Part shown: piece by piece, positions 1 through 11,394 of the stretch | Layout: each line of letters opens with the position of its first letter | How positions within the stretch are numbered: position 1 is the first letter of the stretch | Assembly: GCA_039519185.1 (NCBI GenBank) | Contig: CM076846.1 | Coordinates: 132,157,027-132,221,026, forward strand | DNA: 64,000 nucleotides | Source: Astragalus membranaceus | Taxonomy: Eukaryota; Streptophyta; Magnoliopsida; Fabales; Fabaceae | Reading direction: 5' to 3' | Position numbers and translations under genes: made by a program | The notes under the pieces: model-generated | Told to the model about the DNA's origin: nothing | Seen by the model: only the letters and a program-made list of their open reading frames with translations | Databases searched by the model: none

Positions 1-267
1 ATACTTCGTATGTTATCCATACTTTGGCAGGTTGTTACCTCTAAAAGGAATATGACATTGTAACAACTAACCACGTACCATACAAAATCTCTAATTGAAA
101 ATGAAGTTATATAGTTTTCAACTTTACAAGTAATATATTTCTGGGGAGGGTAAGGGGCCTTGCATAAATATTAGAAAATTTACAAAATTCTTCTGGGGTA
201 TGTATTCATGATTAAATTTACAATAATACATAAAATTATGATAAAAAAAATACTACCAATTATAATG

Positions 268-1337
268 GGGCTGTTTTTTTTACCCCCCTTTTATACCATT
301 TACCCCCCTAAATGACCAAACGGACGAAACCACCCCTTAAATCCACAAAATTTCCAGAAATACCCCAAATCTAGATAAATCCGGAAGTATGTTTTTTTGA
401 TTTTCCGGAAATATCGCATTTTATGGTATTTCCGAAACACATTTTACATTCCGGAAATACCGTCAAATGCGATATTTTCGGAAAAAAAATTCTTCCGGCC
501 GGATTTATCTAGATTTGAAGTATTTCCGGAAATCCCTTAAAATTGCCTTCCGAATTTATCATATAATATGGTGTTTCCGGAGTGCAAAAATAAACTATGA
601 AACATTTATTTAATTAATTAAAAACGCCATCTACATTGATTTCAAATAACAGATTGCAACAACAAACAAAACGAAAACATAATAGAAACTACTGAGATGG
701 TGGAGTGAAACGACGAAGGATCTCAGCGACGGTCCTTCTGATTTCGACGTATAGATGCAGATAATCCTTCCATTTAAAGATAACATGAATGGCCATCATG
801 GCTTGGACGTCATCGTCGTTATTAACATCCATTGCAGACCAGTACACACGTCCATTAACCCAAGCTGGTTTCCGATAAATTATACTAATTATTTCATGCT
901 CGTCGCCCTCCGGTTGCACCTTACGCAGTAGTCTCTCTTTCAGGGCAGCCAATATTATGCTGTGTTTTAACCTACACTGGAACGTGTCTCGCCCCTCGAA
1001 ACAGACATCATCATCTTCGTTGATGATGATGCCCTGATTAGTAAAAATGATAGTGAGGGAAGACTCTTCGTTGGCCATAGCCATCATCATTTTGTGTTGA
1101 TACTGTATTGATACTGTATTATTATTGTTTATTAGTTTAGCGAGTTTCGTTACATTTAATTATTTCGCGTAATTTTTTTTAATTTAAAAAAAAAAAATTA
1201 AAATTTCTGGAAATACACATATTTCTGGAAGACAGAAATATGGGTTTTCTGAAAATACCTAAAAAAGAGGTATTTTGGAGATTTATGGTAAAATGGAGGT
1301 ATCGGTCTGATTAGGGGGGGTACCAAAAATTACCGCC
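268..1337. mobile_element. Mutator-like non-autonomous DNA transposon
   Basis: The element starts GGGCTGTTTTTTTTACCCCCC and ends with an imperfect inverted version of it (a run of G then GGTACC... ending ACCGCC). It is flanked by TTATAATG at 260-267 and 1338-1345; the ninth base differs (a versus c), so the duplication is 8 bp, or 9 bp with one mismatch. A G/C terminus, a T-run followed by ACCCCC, and an 8-9 bp duplication are shared with the elements at 23604-24799 and 26222-27448. Short inverted motifs around TTTCCGGAAAT recur inside. It carries one short ORF (689-1090, minus). A 9-bp duplication is the Mutator hallmark; hAT (8 bp) is the alternative. Confidence 0.6.
689..1090 (-). CDS. Short ORF resembling a MuDR transposase N-terminal domain
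   Basis: This is an uninterrupted frame of 133 residues beginning with several methionines; the third, before NEES, is equally plausible as the start. The middle and C-terminal part (residues about 65-115: SIIYRKPAWVNGRVY, then an acidic NNDDDVQAM stretch, then LHLYVEI) resembles the N-terminal region that precedes the zinc finger and DDE domain in plant MuDR transposases. No zinc knuckle, DDE catalytic residues or SWIM finger are present, so it cannot be a transposase by itself. It lies inside the transposon at 268-1337, which fits a deletion derivative that kept only the first domain. Function and expression are unknown; the family assignment is tentative. Confidence 0.4.
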   Translation of the reverse strand: MMMAMANEESSLTIIFTNQGIIINEDDDVCFEGRDTFQCRLKHSIILAALKERLLRKVQPEGDEHEIISIIYRKPAWVNGRVYWSAMDVNNDDDVQAMMAIHVIFKWKDYLHLYVEIRRTVAEILRRFTPPSQ

Positions 1338-1345
1338 TTATAATG

Positions 1346-1579
1346 ATGATCCGACCGCGCGCCTTGTAATCTTTGGTATAATGGCATAATTTCAATGAAA
1401 CATGCATCTTTGATTTGAAAGATGATATCCAAACAAGTTCTAGTGAAATTGTGCTATAGTACCAATTTTGTTGTGCTGCAAAAATAATCTTTTAAGGATT
1501 CGGCATAATTGCCATATACTGAGTTACTATCAAAAAACAAATGCCCTTTCAATCTTTCAATCTGAGAACTCAATTATTG
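1346..1579. other. Intergenic, nothing recognised
   Basis: AT-rich sequence between the Mutator-like element and the LINE tail. The short frames here show no domain or composition typical of coding DNA. Confidence 0.5.
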
Positions 1580-1871
1580 TTTTTTTTATAAGCAATAATT
1601 TCATTGAAAGGGAGCACAAATGGTGTCCAACCCTTACAATGGGGAAAAAGAAAAGGGGGAGGGCCTCCTCAAAACCTCCCTGAGCCAAAACCCATTGTGA
1701 AAAAAACTCGGAGGAAAAAGAGTACCTCGTACAATCTGCACTACAGTGAGGACAACCAACCTAACTCACTGTTTCTCCCCTACTAGATTACATATTGTTC
1801 AGACATTATAATGGATTAGACCACCACATTGAAATTGAAAAAGAGGAGCAACAATTCAAACGATAAACACA

Positions 1872-3938
1872 TCAACTCCAAGTTAAGCTTTTGATGCGGG
1901 TTATTACTGCTTCGACACTTGGTTCCTCATTATTAAAGATAGTGCTATTCCTTGCAAGCCAAATACTCCAGCAAGTTGTTAGCCAAAACATATGCTTCGT
2001 TCGCTTTGCCTTTTTACCATTGCATAAACGACCACAAGGTAGAAAGAGATCAACAATATCCGAAGACAAATCAAAATAAAATCCGAGCCAATTCCCCATC
2101 TGCTGCCAAACAGCTTGCGTGAACCTGCAAGAAAAAAACAAATGGTTGACCAATTATGAGTTGTTGCTGCAAAGAGAGCAAGACGCCTCCTGCTCAGAGT
2201 GAAGAACATTCCTGCGCAAAAGAGCGTCACGCACAGGCAGAGAGTTGAGCAACAAGCGCCAGCCAAAAACCACAACCTTCGACAGCACAATTGATTTCCA
2301 CAATTCTCCCAAAAAATGCTGCGGTGCCGGATCATTGGAGGAAGCATCTGTGCAGATCAGATTTTGATAAAAAGATTTCACTGTAAAACACTTTGAATTA
2401 TCGTGTGGCCACACCCAACTATCTTGCTTCCCTCTAGTTGGCTGGATTGCTTGCAATATACTGTCCAAAATCATCTCTTCAGATTTGCGAACTCGATCTT
2501 GATATTGATTCCATGGATTGGGCCATTGCCACGCCTCTTCAGTCCAATTACCGAATTCAGGAACAGTAAGTTGTTGCTAAACAACTCCAGCAAATAACAA
2601 CGGAAACACCTTGAACAAAGGCTCAATGCCTAGCCATTGGTCCTTCCAAAAAAGGATCGATGCTCCATCACCCAAACCTCTTTTTGCACACCAAGCAAAC
2701 CTCCTCTGCTCCTCTAAATTAACATCCAAGCCAATCAAATCTCTCCACCAAATCGAACCAACATTCCGGCGAAAAATTCCTTCCAGCGAGTCGTGAAAGA
2801 AACAAGAAGCAAAGTCCCCATATCTATACCGCAACAACCCACTCCAGCTCGCATCACAATCCGTCAATGCCCTCCATTTCCTCTTGGTTAACAGAGCTAT
2901 GTTAAATAGTTCAAGATTTTTAATATCGAGACCACCCTCATTTTTTGGCTTGCACACTCTATCCCAAGCCACCCAACACATTTCATTATCACCCTCTTTA
3001 ATGCCCCAAAGGAAGTCCCGCTGAATTTTAACCATATTCTTTATAACCACTTTCGGAGCTTTGTAAAAGGAAAACATGTAAAAAGGAATACTATTCAAGA
3101 CCGAGTTGATGAGGGTTACCCGGCCACCGATGGATAGAAGACGACCCTTTCAAGAAGGCAATCTCTTACGCATACCCCCTAAAATCGAACTCCACGTAGC
3201 TTCACGCCTTGGATTAGCGCCTATTAAGATTCCCAAGAACTTGAACGGTATTGCTTCCGTTCTACAAAAGAGGAAGACGCTAGCCCTATCCATAAACCCA
3301 TCCCGGACGTTAATACCAATCAACTTGCTCTTGTGGAAATTTACTTTCAAGCTGGACACGAGCTCGAAGGCTCTCAACAACGACTTTATACACCAAACAT
3401 TTTCCCAAGTGTCCTTGCCCAACAACATTGTGTCATCCGCAAATTGCAACATAGAAAAACGGATGTCTTGGCTAATGAAGAAGTCATGATATAAACCAGT
3501 CTCAATCGCCCTTCGCATTAAACATGCCAAACCTTCAGAGACTTTAATGAGAAATAAAAACGGTGACAAAGGATCCCCTTGTCGCAAACCCCTACAAGCA
3601 TTGAAGTCTTGCGTTGGGCTACCATTTACAAGAACTGACATGGAACTAGTGCACACACAAGATCTTATCCAAGAAATCCATCTACTAGGAAAACTCATTC
3701 TTTGCAACATATAGATTACAAAATTCCAAGAAATAGAGTCGTAAGCTTTCTCAAAATCTACTTTGAACATCAAACATTCTTCCTTACCTCGAGAGTGGAA
3801 GTACTTCGAGTTCATGTCCACTTCCTTAATCCATCTTACTTTGAAAATCAAACATTTTTCTTTCTCTGTCTCTTTTTTTAATATATTCTGGCAGGATGCC
3901 TGTTTGATTAAAAAAAAACATAGGAGCGTTACAGCCAA
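1872..3938 (-). pseudogene. LINE ORF2 remnant: reverse transcriptase and zf-RVT
   Basis: In 5' to 3' order on the minus strand, the first frame (3938-3150) carries RT motifs: VDFEKAYDSISW, the RQGDPLSPFLF block and the catalytic FADDTML box. The next frame (3098-2577) carries the downstream thumb-like region with FLWGIKEGDNEMCWVAWD. The frames at 2474-2154 and 2153-1872 carry the zf-RVT domain with paired cysteines (SCSLC, then HLFFSC) and end in ARNSTIF. Between the RT N-terminal part (WIKEVDMNSKYFHS) and the AYDS motif a large block typical of the family is absent, and the apurinic endonuclease is gone. At least three frame breaks separate the pieces. Motif order and identity are unmistakable for a plant L1 LINE. 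Confidence 0.88.
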
Positions 3939-4087
3939 TTAAGACAAAATGGGTACGTAGTTAACAACAATTGAGTTCCACTGGGTTCCCGTACCCATTT
4001 TGTCTTAATTGGCTGTAACGCTCCTAATTTTTTTTAATCAAACAGGCATCCTGCCAGAATATATTAAAAAAAGAGACAGAGAAAGAA
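3859..4087. repeat. Near-perfect 98-bp inverted repeat with short loop
   Basis: The left arm, 3859-3957, and the right arm, 3990-4087, are reverse complements with only small differences in the poly-A/T run, separated by a 32-base loop. The hairpin sits exactly where the LINE has lost its endonuclease and RT N-terminal region, so it probably records the rearrangement that removed them. Confidence 0.85.
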
Positions 4088-4358
4088 GACAAAGAAGAGC
4101 ACAAGGAGGGACTAGACCAATATCATTGGCAAAAGAGGAGCTAAAGTCAACACAATAATAGGGAGCCCTTAACAGAGACTCCTAAAACACTTCATCCTAG
4201 AAACTAGAAAAAATATCCTAAATAACAATAGAAAGAGACAGAGGATGTCCTTGAAACGAGAATTATAACCAACCTAACTCTGGCCAACTCCTAAATACCT
4301 GAAAAATCTAGGGCCCGCTTACAGAAGTCAGATCAAATCAAATCAAATCAATATCAGA

Positions 4359-6028
4359 TCAAAAAGAAACAGAGACAGAATTTGTCTTTGAGCGAGTGTT
4401 ATAGTCTGCTGTTTTCTGGACCAAATTCTTTTTGTGTTTATTATTTCGGGACTTGGACACCCCCGATTCGGACTTATCAGCGACAGTTCCATGGGTCATA
4501 GGATCATCAGCGTCGTCTGACACATCACCCCACAGCTTCCCCGAAATTCTCATGTCAGATGCTACCACTAGATATGAAATATCATCAGACTCTAAGGAGA
4601 AAAGCGAATCTAGCCTGGTGGTGGGAGGTTGAGTGGAATCACTACCAACCCGACTAGCTTCAGAGGTGCTAGGGGTAGAAGCGTTAGGCAACTTCTGGGT
4701 CGAGGAAATCTCATGTGTTTGCAAAACCACAAGCGACATTTGCTTAGCATCATCCAAAGCAATCGAGGCATGGACATATGATTCTTCGTTAGGTTGCATG
4801 ACCTTTTCTCTAATCTCATTCAGTGAAGATTCCCCTTGTTGCCGATGCATCTCTTGTTGATCAACCATTTGCTTGAGATTCACATTATTAGTAGCCTGAG
4901 GCTTAGGGACATAAACCTGTTTTGCCTGATTTTTCCCACCAGAGTGTTTCCTATCTTTGCAAGCACTAGTGGTATGATCGACAGTCTTGCAATTCATACA
5001 AAAGGAGGGAAAATTTTCATACTCAATGCCCACTAAGAAAGCATAACCCGGCCTCTCAACTAGGATTTGATTCCTAAGCTCTGATGTCGGTTCTAAATCA
5101 ACCAGGATGCGAGCAAAATGACTAAAAGATCTGTCAAATGAGTTCTTACTTGTTGTATTGGTTATCCAATACAACTAGCAATAGCAAAAAGGATTTTGGG
5201 TCTCCAATATTCTTGAGCAAGGCCTGTAAGCCTAATCCAACACTGAACATTTGTATGTTTTATATTTGAAGGATTAAAATCCGGCTGCTAAAGCAAACAA
5301 CCGAAGCAGCCCAGGCTTGCAATTCCAAGAAGGCTGCGACTGAATTCTCCATAAGTCATCCACACATGAAAAAGAAAATTCATAATATCCTTTCCCTAAA
5401 GAAATCAGACCCCACTTACCTGTTGGTTGCCAAAGAACTCGAAGTTTGGATTTCAAAGCATCTAATTTGATAGGAGTGTCTCCCTTTGAAAGTAAAACTC
5501 TTCAATGAAGGTGTGTCTTGCAGCTTCCAAACCTACCACGTATTCCACTTTCGGAATTGAAATTGCTAAGTCATCTCCTTTAAAACACGAATGGGGAAGT
5601 TGACTAAGAGGGATGTGACAAATCTTATTTGTTGATCCTAATAAAACTTGTGCGAAAGTTTTATTATTTGTTGCTGCAGAACTCGGTACCTTTGAAAGAA
5701 CCTCATCTTGAAAAACTTTATCTGCAAATTGATGACTCAAATCCACTTTTCCTTCATGAGAAAAACAAACAGGAACACCGTCATGATCCACAGCGTCAAC
5801 CACCAAAAAATGGTCATAAGCTGAAGCTGCTCTGCCCGAGGGTGGATTAGCTGGTGCGATTTGCGGAACTGTGGAATTTCTTTTCGGCGACCACACCAAG
5901 AAACCAGCAGATAATGCCTCAAAATTCATTGGGTCTTGAGAAAACCTTAACCCCATGTGTGTAGAGCCAAACGGTCCCACCTGCATCGGCAAAAGGGAGA
6001 CGTCATCGAAAGGTGCTCCAGGTCGCAC
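4359..6028 (-). pseudogene. LINE ORF1 remnant (DUF4283 and CCHC zinc knuckle)
   Basis: Three consecutive broken frames form one ancestral ORF1. Frame 6028-5462 holds the N-terminus and the first part of DUF4283 (GDDLAISIPKVEYVVGLEAA). Frame 5456-5274 continues DUF4283 with the tryptophan-rich core (GKWGLISLGKGYYEF). Frame 5174-4359 has the end of the domain (FARILVDLEP), then a canonical CX2CX4HX4C knuckle (CMNCKTVDHTTSAC) and a long low-complexity hydrophilic tail. This arrangement is the nucleic-acid-binding ORF1 of plant L1 elements. Stops near 5460 and between 5274 and 5174 inactivate it. It lies upstream of the ORF2 remnant in the same polarity. Confidence 0.85.
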
Positions 6029-6375
6029 AGACGCCGAAGCAGGACAGACTGACGCGCGTGACTCTTTTTCAGGAACAGAGGCATGACCGTTTTATGAGTG
6101 GCCCGCAGGTGACTCACGCTCAGAACCCAGACACAAAACCTTTACCATGTCGTCTGCTAGCAGGCGCCAGTGGAGCAGAGGGCCTGTCTAGTCGCTGAAC
6201 CTATGCGCAGAACCCTAGGCGGCGTAGAGAACCACACTATTAACGCTCCTAAGTTGTTTTAGCTAGGAGTTCGTTTTTTTAACGACCGTGTGTAAATCTT
6301 CTTGGTTGAAAAAATAAGGCAAATTAAGAGGTAACGCCTTCCCCGTACATATAAAAAAATATAGCATGAAGCCAT

Positions 6376-6380
<5 letters not shown>

Positions 6381-6434
<54 letters not shown>
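6381..6434. repeat. (TA)n microsatellite
   Basis: About 27 uninterrupted TA dinucleotides. Confidence 0.97.
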
Positions 6435-6437
<3 letters not shown>

Positions 6438-7308
6438 GACGTTTCATTAAAAACAAAATACGTGGGACTAGTTATATTGTCGGTAAAGACGTGACAACAT
6501 AACAACTTTATAGAAATGCCAAACACTGCCTAGCACCATCACATAATATTCAACTTCCAAATGACATCATAAATAAATGGCTAAATATTCCTAACTTGTG
6601 ACAACATTTAGTTTTTTGTTTTTTACTCACAACATCATTTTGTTAAGGAACAATAATCGTTATGTGTTTAAATTTTAAGATAAGGATAATGTTAGTTATG
6701 CCTATTTTTATTTAATAATAATGAACTCAAGTTCTGTGTTTATTTTGAATCTTATGTAATACTCTAGCTCTATTTTGGGTGCGGCAAAAAGTCTGTTGGG
6801 ATGGGAGAACCACACAGGCCGGCAAAGCTGGAAATTCGTGGCCAGTCAGGTTCTCCGGGGTAGATTAGTCACCGGCAAAGTCGGTAGTAACTACGCACCA
6901 ATGACATGGTAACAAAAAAAACACTAGCTCTATTTGCCGGCAATGACATATGATACTAAGGAATTTTTTAGTAACAATTACTAAATTTTTTGGTGACCAT
7001 TATACAACAATGCAATGGTTGGTACATACCAAGCATAATTTAGTATTTGTGTGGTGAGTGAGCGGATAAATCAAAACACTGATTAGTACATACTAACCTC
7101 AATTTAGTGTTGGTGTGGTCACTGAATTTTAAATAACTATTATACCCATTATACCCATATAATAACAATTAGGAAAGAATTTCTTAGAACTCCTGTTTGC
7201 CTATTAAATTCTCCTTGTTCCACACACTTCAGCACTTTACATTATATTCTTTAAAAATCAACCGATGCTTCTAGACTTCTCTCTCAAGCTTCACCTAATA
7301 TTTATAGC
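6435..7308. other. Intergenic sequence upstream of the DUF241 gene
   Basis: AT-rich, no coding signal. A 130-bp stretch near 6780-6910 has repeated GGCAAAG...GGT blocks (CCGGCAAAGCTGG, CCGGCAAAGTCGG) that look like debris of a GC-richer repeat. Two related segments around 7015-7055 and 7080-7115 repeat TTAGTRTTKGTGTGGT. Confidence 0.4.
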
Positions 7309-7316
7309 TATAAATA
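7309..7316 (+). promoter_or_regulatory. TATA box of the DUF241 gene
   Basis: TATAAATA lies 49 bases upstream of the chosen ATG (7365), placing transcription start near 7340 with a short leader of roughly 25 bases. Confidence 0.6.
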
Positions 7317-7364
7317 AGAGACATTATCACATTGAGTTACTCAGAATTCTGCACCCCTTTGAAG

Positions 7365-8300
7365 ATGAAAAAGGCAACCTTGGCTACCTTTTCCTCAAAC
7401 CCAAAACATTCTAACAAATATGGTATTAGATCTATTAGTTTACCAACTAGATCGCATCCAACCACAATTCAAATTGAAGAGGAACTTAACAAACTCAATT
7501 CATGGGAATCATCAACATCAACAACATCAAAGGTTGCAACAATTTGCTTTGGTCTATCAAGCCTTGTAGAGTTATACAAACGCATAGAAGATCTTCTAAA
7601 ATTGCCACTTACACAACAAGCAATAGCTCAACACCACAATGAGAAATGGGTTGAAGATTTATTAGACACCCCTTTAAGATTCTTGGACCTTTTAGGCAAA
7701 ACAAGAGATGCAATTTTGTTAATGAAAGGAAAAGTTGAAGAACTTCAATCTGCACTTAGAAGGAGAAAGGTTGTTGATTCAAGTATTGAAATCCTTGTTT
7801 CTTGTTATTGGAATTTGAGAAGAAATATGAGAAAGGAATGTACAAAATCATTGTTTTTATTGAAGCAAATGGATAACTCATTTGGTGGTTCAACTCCTTT
7901 GGATCTCAACAATCATCTATCTTCAATAGTGAGAGTGCTAAGAGAAGCTAGTTTGATAACAAGCTCTATTTTTCAATCACTTGTTGGGTTTCTTTCTTCA
8001 CCAATTTTGAGATCAAAGGTTAATAAATGGGCATTGGTTTCAAGGTTGATGCAAAAGGGAGTGTTTGGTTGTAATAATCAACATGAGAATATAAGTGAGT
8101 TGGAGAAAGTGGATTTTGCACTTAGTAGTTTGTGTATTGAGAATTTGAGTAAAGATGTTGGGGTTGAGAAGATTCAATCTGCTTATGGAAGGTTAGAAGC
8201 TTTGGTGGTAGCTATTGATGGGATTGAAAATGTATTAGAATTGTTGTTTAAGAGACTTGTTAATACTAGAGTGTCTTTTCTTAATATACTTTCACCGTAA
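7365..8300 (+). CDS. DUF241 family protein (BPS1-like), single exon
   Basis: This is an intact intronless gene of 311 residues. The frame opens further upstream at a TTG (7332), but the first ATG is 7365, and it gives the family-typical beginning with a basic N-terminus and the signature RSISLPTRSHP at residues 22-32. The rest is predominantly helical: an N-terminal pair of helices with LNKLNSWE, a central block containing EKWVEDLLDTPLRFLDLLGKTRD, a region with SCYWNLRRNMRKE, and a C-terminal helix ending in LELLFKRLVNTRVSFLNILSP. These are the hallmarks of plant DUF241 (PF03087), a family of roughly 300-residue proteins usually encoded by single-exon genes and mostly uncharacterised. No signal peptide or transmembrane segment is seen. 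It has a TATA box, no frame breaks and no nearby partner genes. Biochemical role unknown. Confidence 0.9.
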   Translation: MKKATLATFSSNPKHSNKYGIRSISLPTRSHPTTIQIEEELNKLNSWESSTSTTSKVATICFGLSSLVELYKRIEDLLKLPLTQQAIAQHHNEKWVEDLLDTPLRFLDLLGKTRDAILLMKGKVEELQSALRRRKVVDSSIEILVSCYWNLRRNMRKECTKSLFLLKQMDNSFGGSTPLDLNNHLSSIVRVLREASLITSSIFQSLVGFLSSPILRSKVNKWALVSRLMQKGVFGCNNQHENISELEKVDFALSSLCIENLSKDVGVEKIQSAYGRLEALVVAIDGIENVLELLFKRLVNTRVSFLNILSP

Positions 8301-9385
8301 GAATGATTCAATATCATCATAGTTAAGTAGTCAAATCCAACAAGGCATTTTTGAAATGTATTTACATTCTGTTTTGTTGTTACTTGTGAATTTCTGTATC
8401 TTTCCTTTCTTTGTTTTACTCAACAAACGTCTTTTGTTTTCAAAAGTATAGAATAGAATAACTGCACATCTTATTGAAGGAAGGTATCAAAAGTACTGTT
8501 TGGTTATGAGCCTTGAAAAAAGAAAAGTATAAAAATGAAAAGGAAAAATGTGAGTGTGACTACTGTGTGAGTCTAAAGTTGGTGAAGTAATAGCTAGCAC
8601 ATGTTACCTAACCTTGTGCTAAAAATTATGATGATTCAAATAATGTGGCTGAAATAATTGGCAAAAACTGAGCAGAATGTGATAGGGGCATGGCCTTGTG
8701 TAAATGATCAATTAACAATAAAAAATAAACAGAGTATTCAACTACCTCTGTAACCCAACTGGCAAGAGCATGAACTACGTGATACAAAATTGTAAATGTT
8801 GATGTTGGTAACAAATGGAGGGGTTGCAACAAGAGAAGAATGACGCATATTATTAGTTAGTTCAACTATTTCACACATCTAGCAAATCGGACTTTCTTAG
8901 ACCGGACATTGTTCGTGGTTTTCAGGTTTGATAAAGTTTAATTAGAATAGAAAGTTTCGTGGTTATCGGGTTTTATTTAGTGTTATTTTAGTTGGACTTT
9001 TAACTCTTAGGCCTTTTATTAAATGATCCATTAGTCACTATGTATTCTAATTAAACTCTCTATCAGGGTTTGAGCCCGAGATCTCCACTTTGCGTATGTG
9101 AATCTATGAGTGGTGCTTATCACTCATCCGCAGACAAAATAACTAGGTCATGTGAAACGTACGAGTGGATATCAATTTAAGCGATCATGGTATTGGAAAA
9201 AAGATAAGACAAGGATCGAGCATAACCACAGATTTTTACTCTCACCAAACCATGGTCTAACATTTTGTTTCAGGGACAAATTAGATTAAGGAAGAAATTT
9301 CAATTTCCCTAAATTTAGTCTTAATAAAATACCTCTTCGAATTCCTCCACTTTGAAAATTCTCTCTTAAATATCCAAACAAAATA
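8301..9385. other. Intergenic, no gene seen
   Basis: 3' flank of the DUF241 gene followed by AT-rich repeat-like DNA. Around 9060-9110 a GGTTTGAGCCCGAGATCTCC-type segment resembles the B-box region of tRNA-derived repeats, but I could not define its ends. Confidence 0.4.
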
Positions 9386-9831
9386 CTCTCTCCGTCTCAT
9401 ATCTTTTGATGTTTTTTTAGATTAAACGGGGATATCTTTTGATGTTTTAGTCTTCTAACTTTGTCCCAAAACTTTTGATGTTTTACAAACCCAATGTTAA
9501 TTTGACCGTTTACTTTCAACTATACCGTTAATAAATCAAGACACTATTATAATTGAGTGTTTACTAAGTACCAATGTCAAAACTAATATCTTATCTGACT
9601 ACCTATAAATGTGAATTCCCACTACCGAAAGTATTAATGAATTTTTGAATTTCCAAGAGGAAATATGTATACTATTCATAATACTTCCACGTGCACATAC
9701 TTGGAAAGTGTAAGATTTTTTAAAGTGGCCAAAGTATCAACGAAGGGTATTTTAGTCTATATTTACTAATATAATGTTTTCTTATTTCATGTGCCATTTG
9801 CTAAATCATAAAAAAATTGGGACGGAGAGAG
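9386..9831. mobile_element. Stowaway-like (Tc1/mariner) MITE
   Basis: The element is 446 bp, flanked by TA on both sides (9384-9385 and 9832-9833). It begins CTCTCTCCGTCTC and ends in the inverted form, GGGACGGAGAGAG. The CTCYCTCCGTCYC terminal motif plus TA duplication define Stowaway MITEs, which are mobilised by mariner transposases. No coding capacity. The sub-terminal phrase CTTTTGATGTTTTA recurs about three times near the left end. Confidence 0.85.
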
Positions 9832-10246
9832 TAGTTTTTTTTGGTTTAGATGTCTTTGACCCCACTCTAATGTTTAGGGGGAAAAAGGCTCTCACTAATT
9901 TGAAGTTCGACGAGAGGTAAGTAAAGTATGACTCCAATTGGTTCTATCGTTGGGTATTGAACCAAAATACTAACTGAGTCTGTCACTTTATATGAAGTGT
10001 GTTAACCACTCACACCCAAACTAAGAGTTATCCAAACAAAATAATTTGATTTAAGACATTTAAATTACCATCTAATATTACATCGCCACGTTAAAATTCC
10101 CTATATAGTTGTGTTTGGACGAAGGGTTTTCAATTTTTTAGTTTTTCCTTATTTTTTTACCAAACCATCGGTTAATAGAATTCTAATAAACATTATTCTT
10201 TTTTGAAAAATAATTCTAATTAGAAGTTAATAATAAAATAATTTAA

Positions 10247-10435
10247 TCAACATGGTATAGCACAAGTGGTAGATACTTGAGCACCTTAACCATTTGGTCA
10301 AGTGTTCGATCTCTGGCCGGTGCGTAAGGAAAAATACCTGGTGGGAGAGGTCAACCCCTTAAATTGATCTCAGTACCCCGAAAGATTAGTCTCTGTAATT
10401 ACGCGTAAAAATGATATATTGATTAACCAAAAATA
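10247..10435 (+). mobile_element. tRNA-derived SINE with 15-bp target duplication
   Basis: A 189-bp insertion is flanked by a perfect 15-bp direct repeat, AATAAAATAATTTAA (10232-10246 and 10436-10450). Near the 5' end there is an A-box-like TAGCACAAGTGG, and about 35 bases later a B-box-like GTGTTCGATCTC (10302-10313), together an RNA polymerase III promoter on the plus strand. The A-rich end adjoins the right duplication. Size, promoter and long duplication fit a plant SINE moved by LINE machinery. Confidence 0.85.
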
Positions 10436-11279
10436 AATAAAATAATTTAAAGTTTAGCGTGAATACCCGACTTTAGTCCTTAACAAAAAGGTGAAGACTA
10501 ATCTATAAAAAAAAGTGGACACTAGTTTAAAATATACTTAGTTTAGCGTGAACCCGACTTTAGTCCCTTAAAATATTTATTTACTCTAATTTTTTTTTTT
10601 GGAATCCATTTACTCTTGAATTCATTGCTCGCAATAAATTGATTAAATAAATAGCATTTTTAATCAAACATACAAATAAATAAATATAAATATACATATT
10701 TTTTGGTAGTTTCACACCCAAAAATTTAATCATTCTATTCAAGCTGTAAAAATTGATAAAAAATTTGTATATGAAATTCATAGACATTTGGTAATTTCAC
10801 ACCTCAAAAGTATTTTTAATCATTTTATTCAAGCCGTAAAACTTGATAATTTTTTTTTTGCAAAGAAGATAAAACTTAGATCAAGTTGTTTAGATCAAAC
10901 CCATCATGTTCTTCACTAAAAAGATGCAATAATATAGTGAATTGAAAACTACTAATTTAGTCCTAAACAATATCAAATATGAATCAAATTAATCTAAATA
11001 ATTATTTATGGATATTTGAATCACTATTAGAGATAAATTTAACCCAGATTTTCATTTTTCAATAATGGCAACTTTCATATTTCTGGACCAAATAAATCTG
11101 CCCATTTTTTGTCCGAGTCCAATTGGGATATTTATATTTGCTTAATCTTTTATTTTTGACACAAAATATTTATTTAATCTAAAATTTATTGATGACCCTT
11201 TTGAGTCTTTAACAAGATATTCCATTCCATATGAACCTTGGTTAGCATGTCTCGCGAATCCCGAGTTTACTGAAGTGTT

Positions 11280-11394
11280 TTTTTTTTATAAGCAATGATA
11301 GTGGGGGTGGGAGAATGTTAGTTTCCGGGGTTTAAACCCGGGACCTCCTTCCTGCACTCTTGTGGTGCACTCCTTCGGTATCCCTTAGTTTCCG
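11280..11394 (-). mobile_element. Short SINE-like insertion ending in a LINE-type tail
   Basis: The insertion of about 115 bp is flanked by GAAGTGTT (11272-11279 and 11395-11402). Read on the minus strand it contains a B-box-like GGTTTAAACCC and ends ATTGCTTAT followed by ten or so A. The same ATTGCTTAT plus A-run closes the LINE at 1580, suggesting a shared reverse-transcription recognition end. Family unnamed. Confidence 0.6.

Larger units (their letters stand above)
1580..6250 (-). mobile_element. Degenerate L1-type LINE
   Basis: This is a minus-strand non-LTR retrotransposon. Its 3' end is marked by an oligo-T run at 1580-1587 (the A tail on the minus strand) preceded by ATTGCTTAT in element orientation. 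Going 5' there is a zinc-binding RT domain (zf-RVT, 1872-2474), the C-terminal reverse transcriptase (2577-3938), a rearranged hairpin (3859-4087), and ORF1 with DUF4283 and a CCHC knuckle (4359-6028). The endonuclease and the N-terminal part of RT are missing. The 5' end near 6250 is approximate and I found no convincing target duplication. Multiple stops make it dead. Confidence 0.8.

Noticed and set aside
1468..1786. Two overlapping small plus-strand frames
   Set aside because: They overlap the 3' tail of the minus-strand LINE and show no protein features.
7332..7364. Upstream extension of the DUF241 frame
   Set aside because: It begins with TTG, not ATG, and the family signature starts well after the ATG at 7365.
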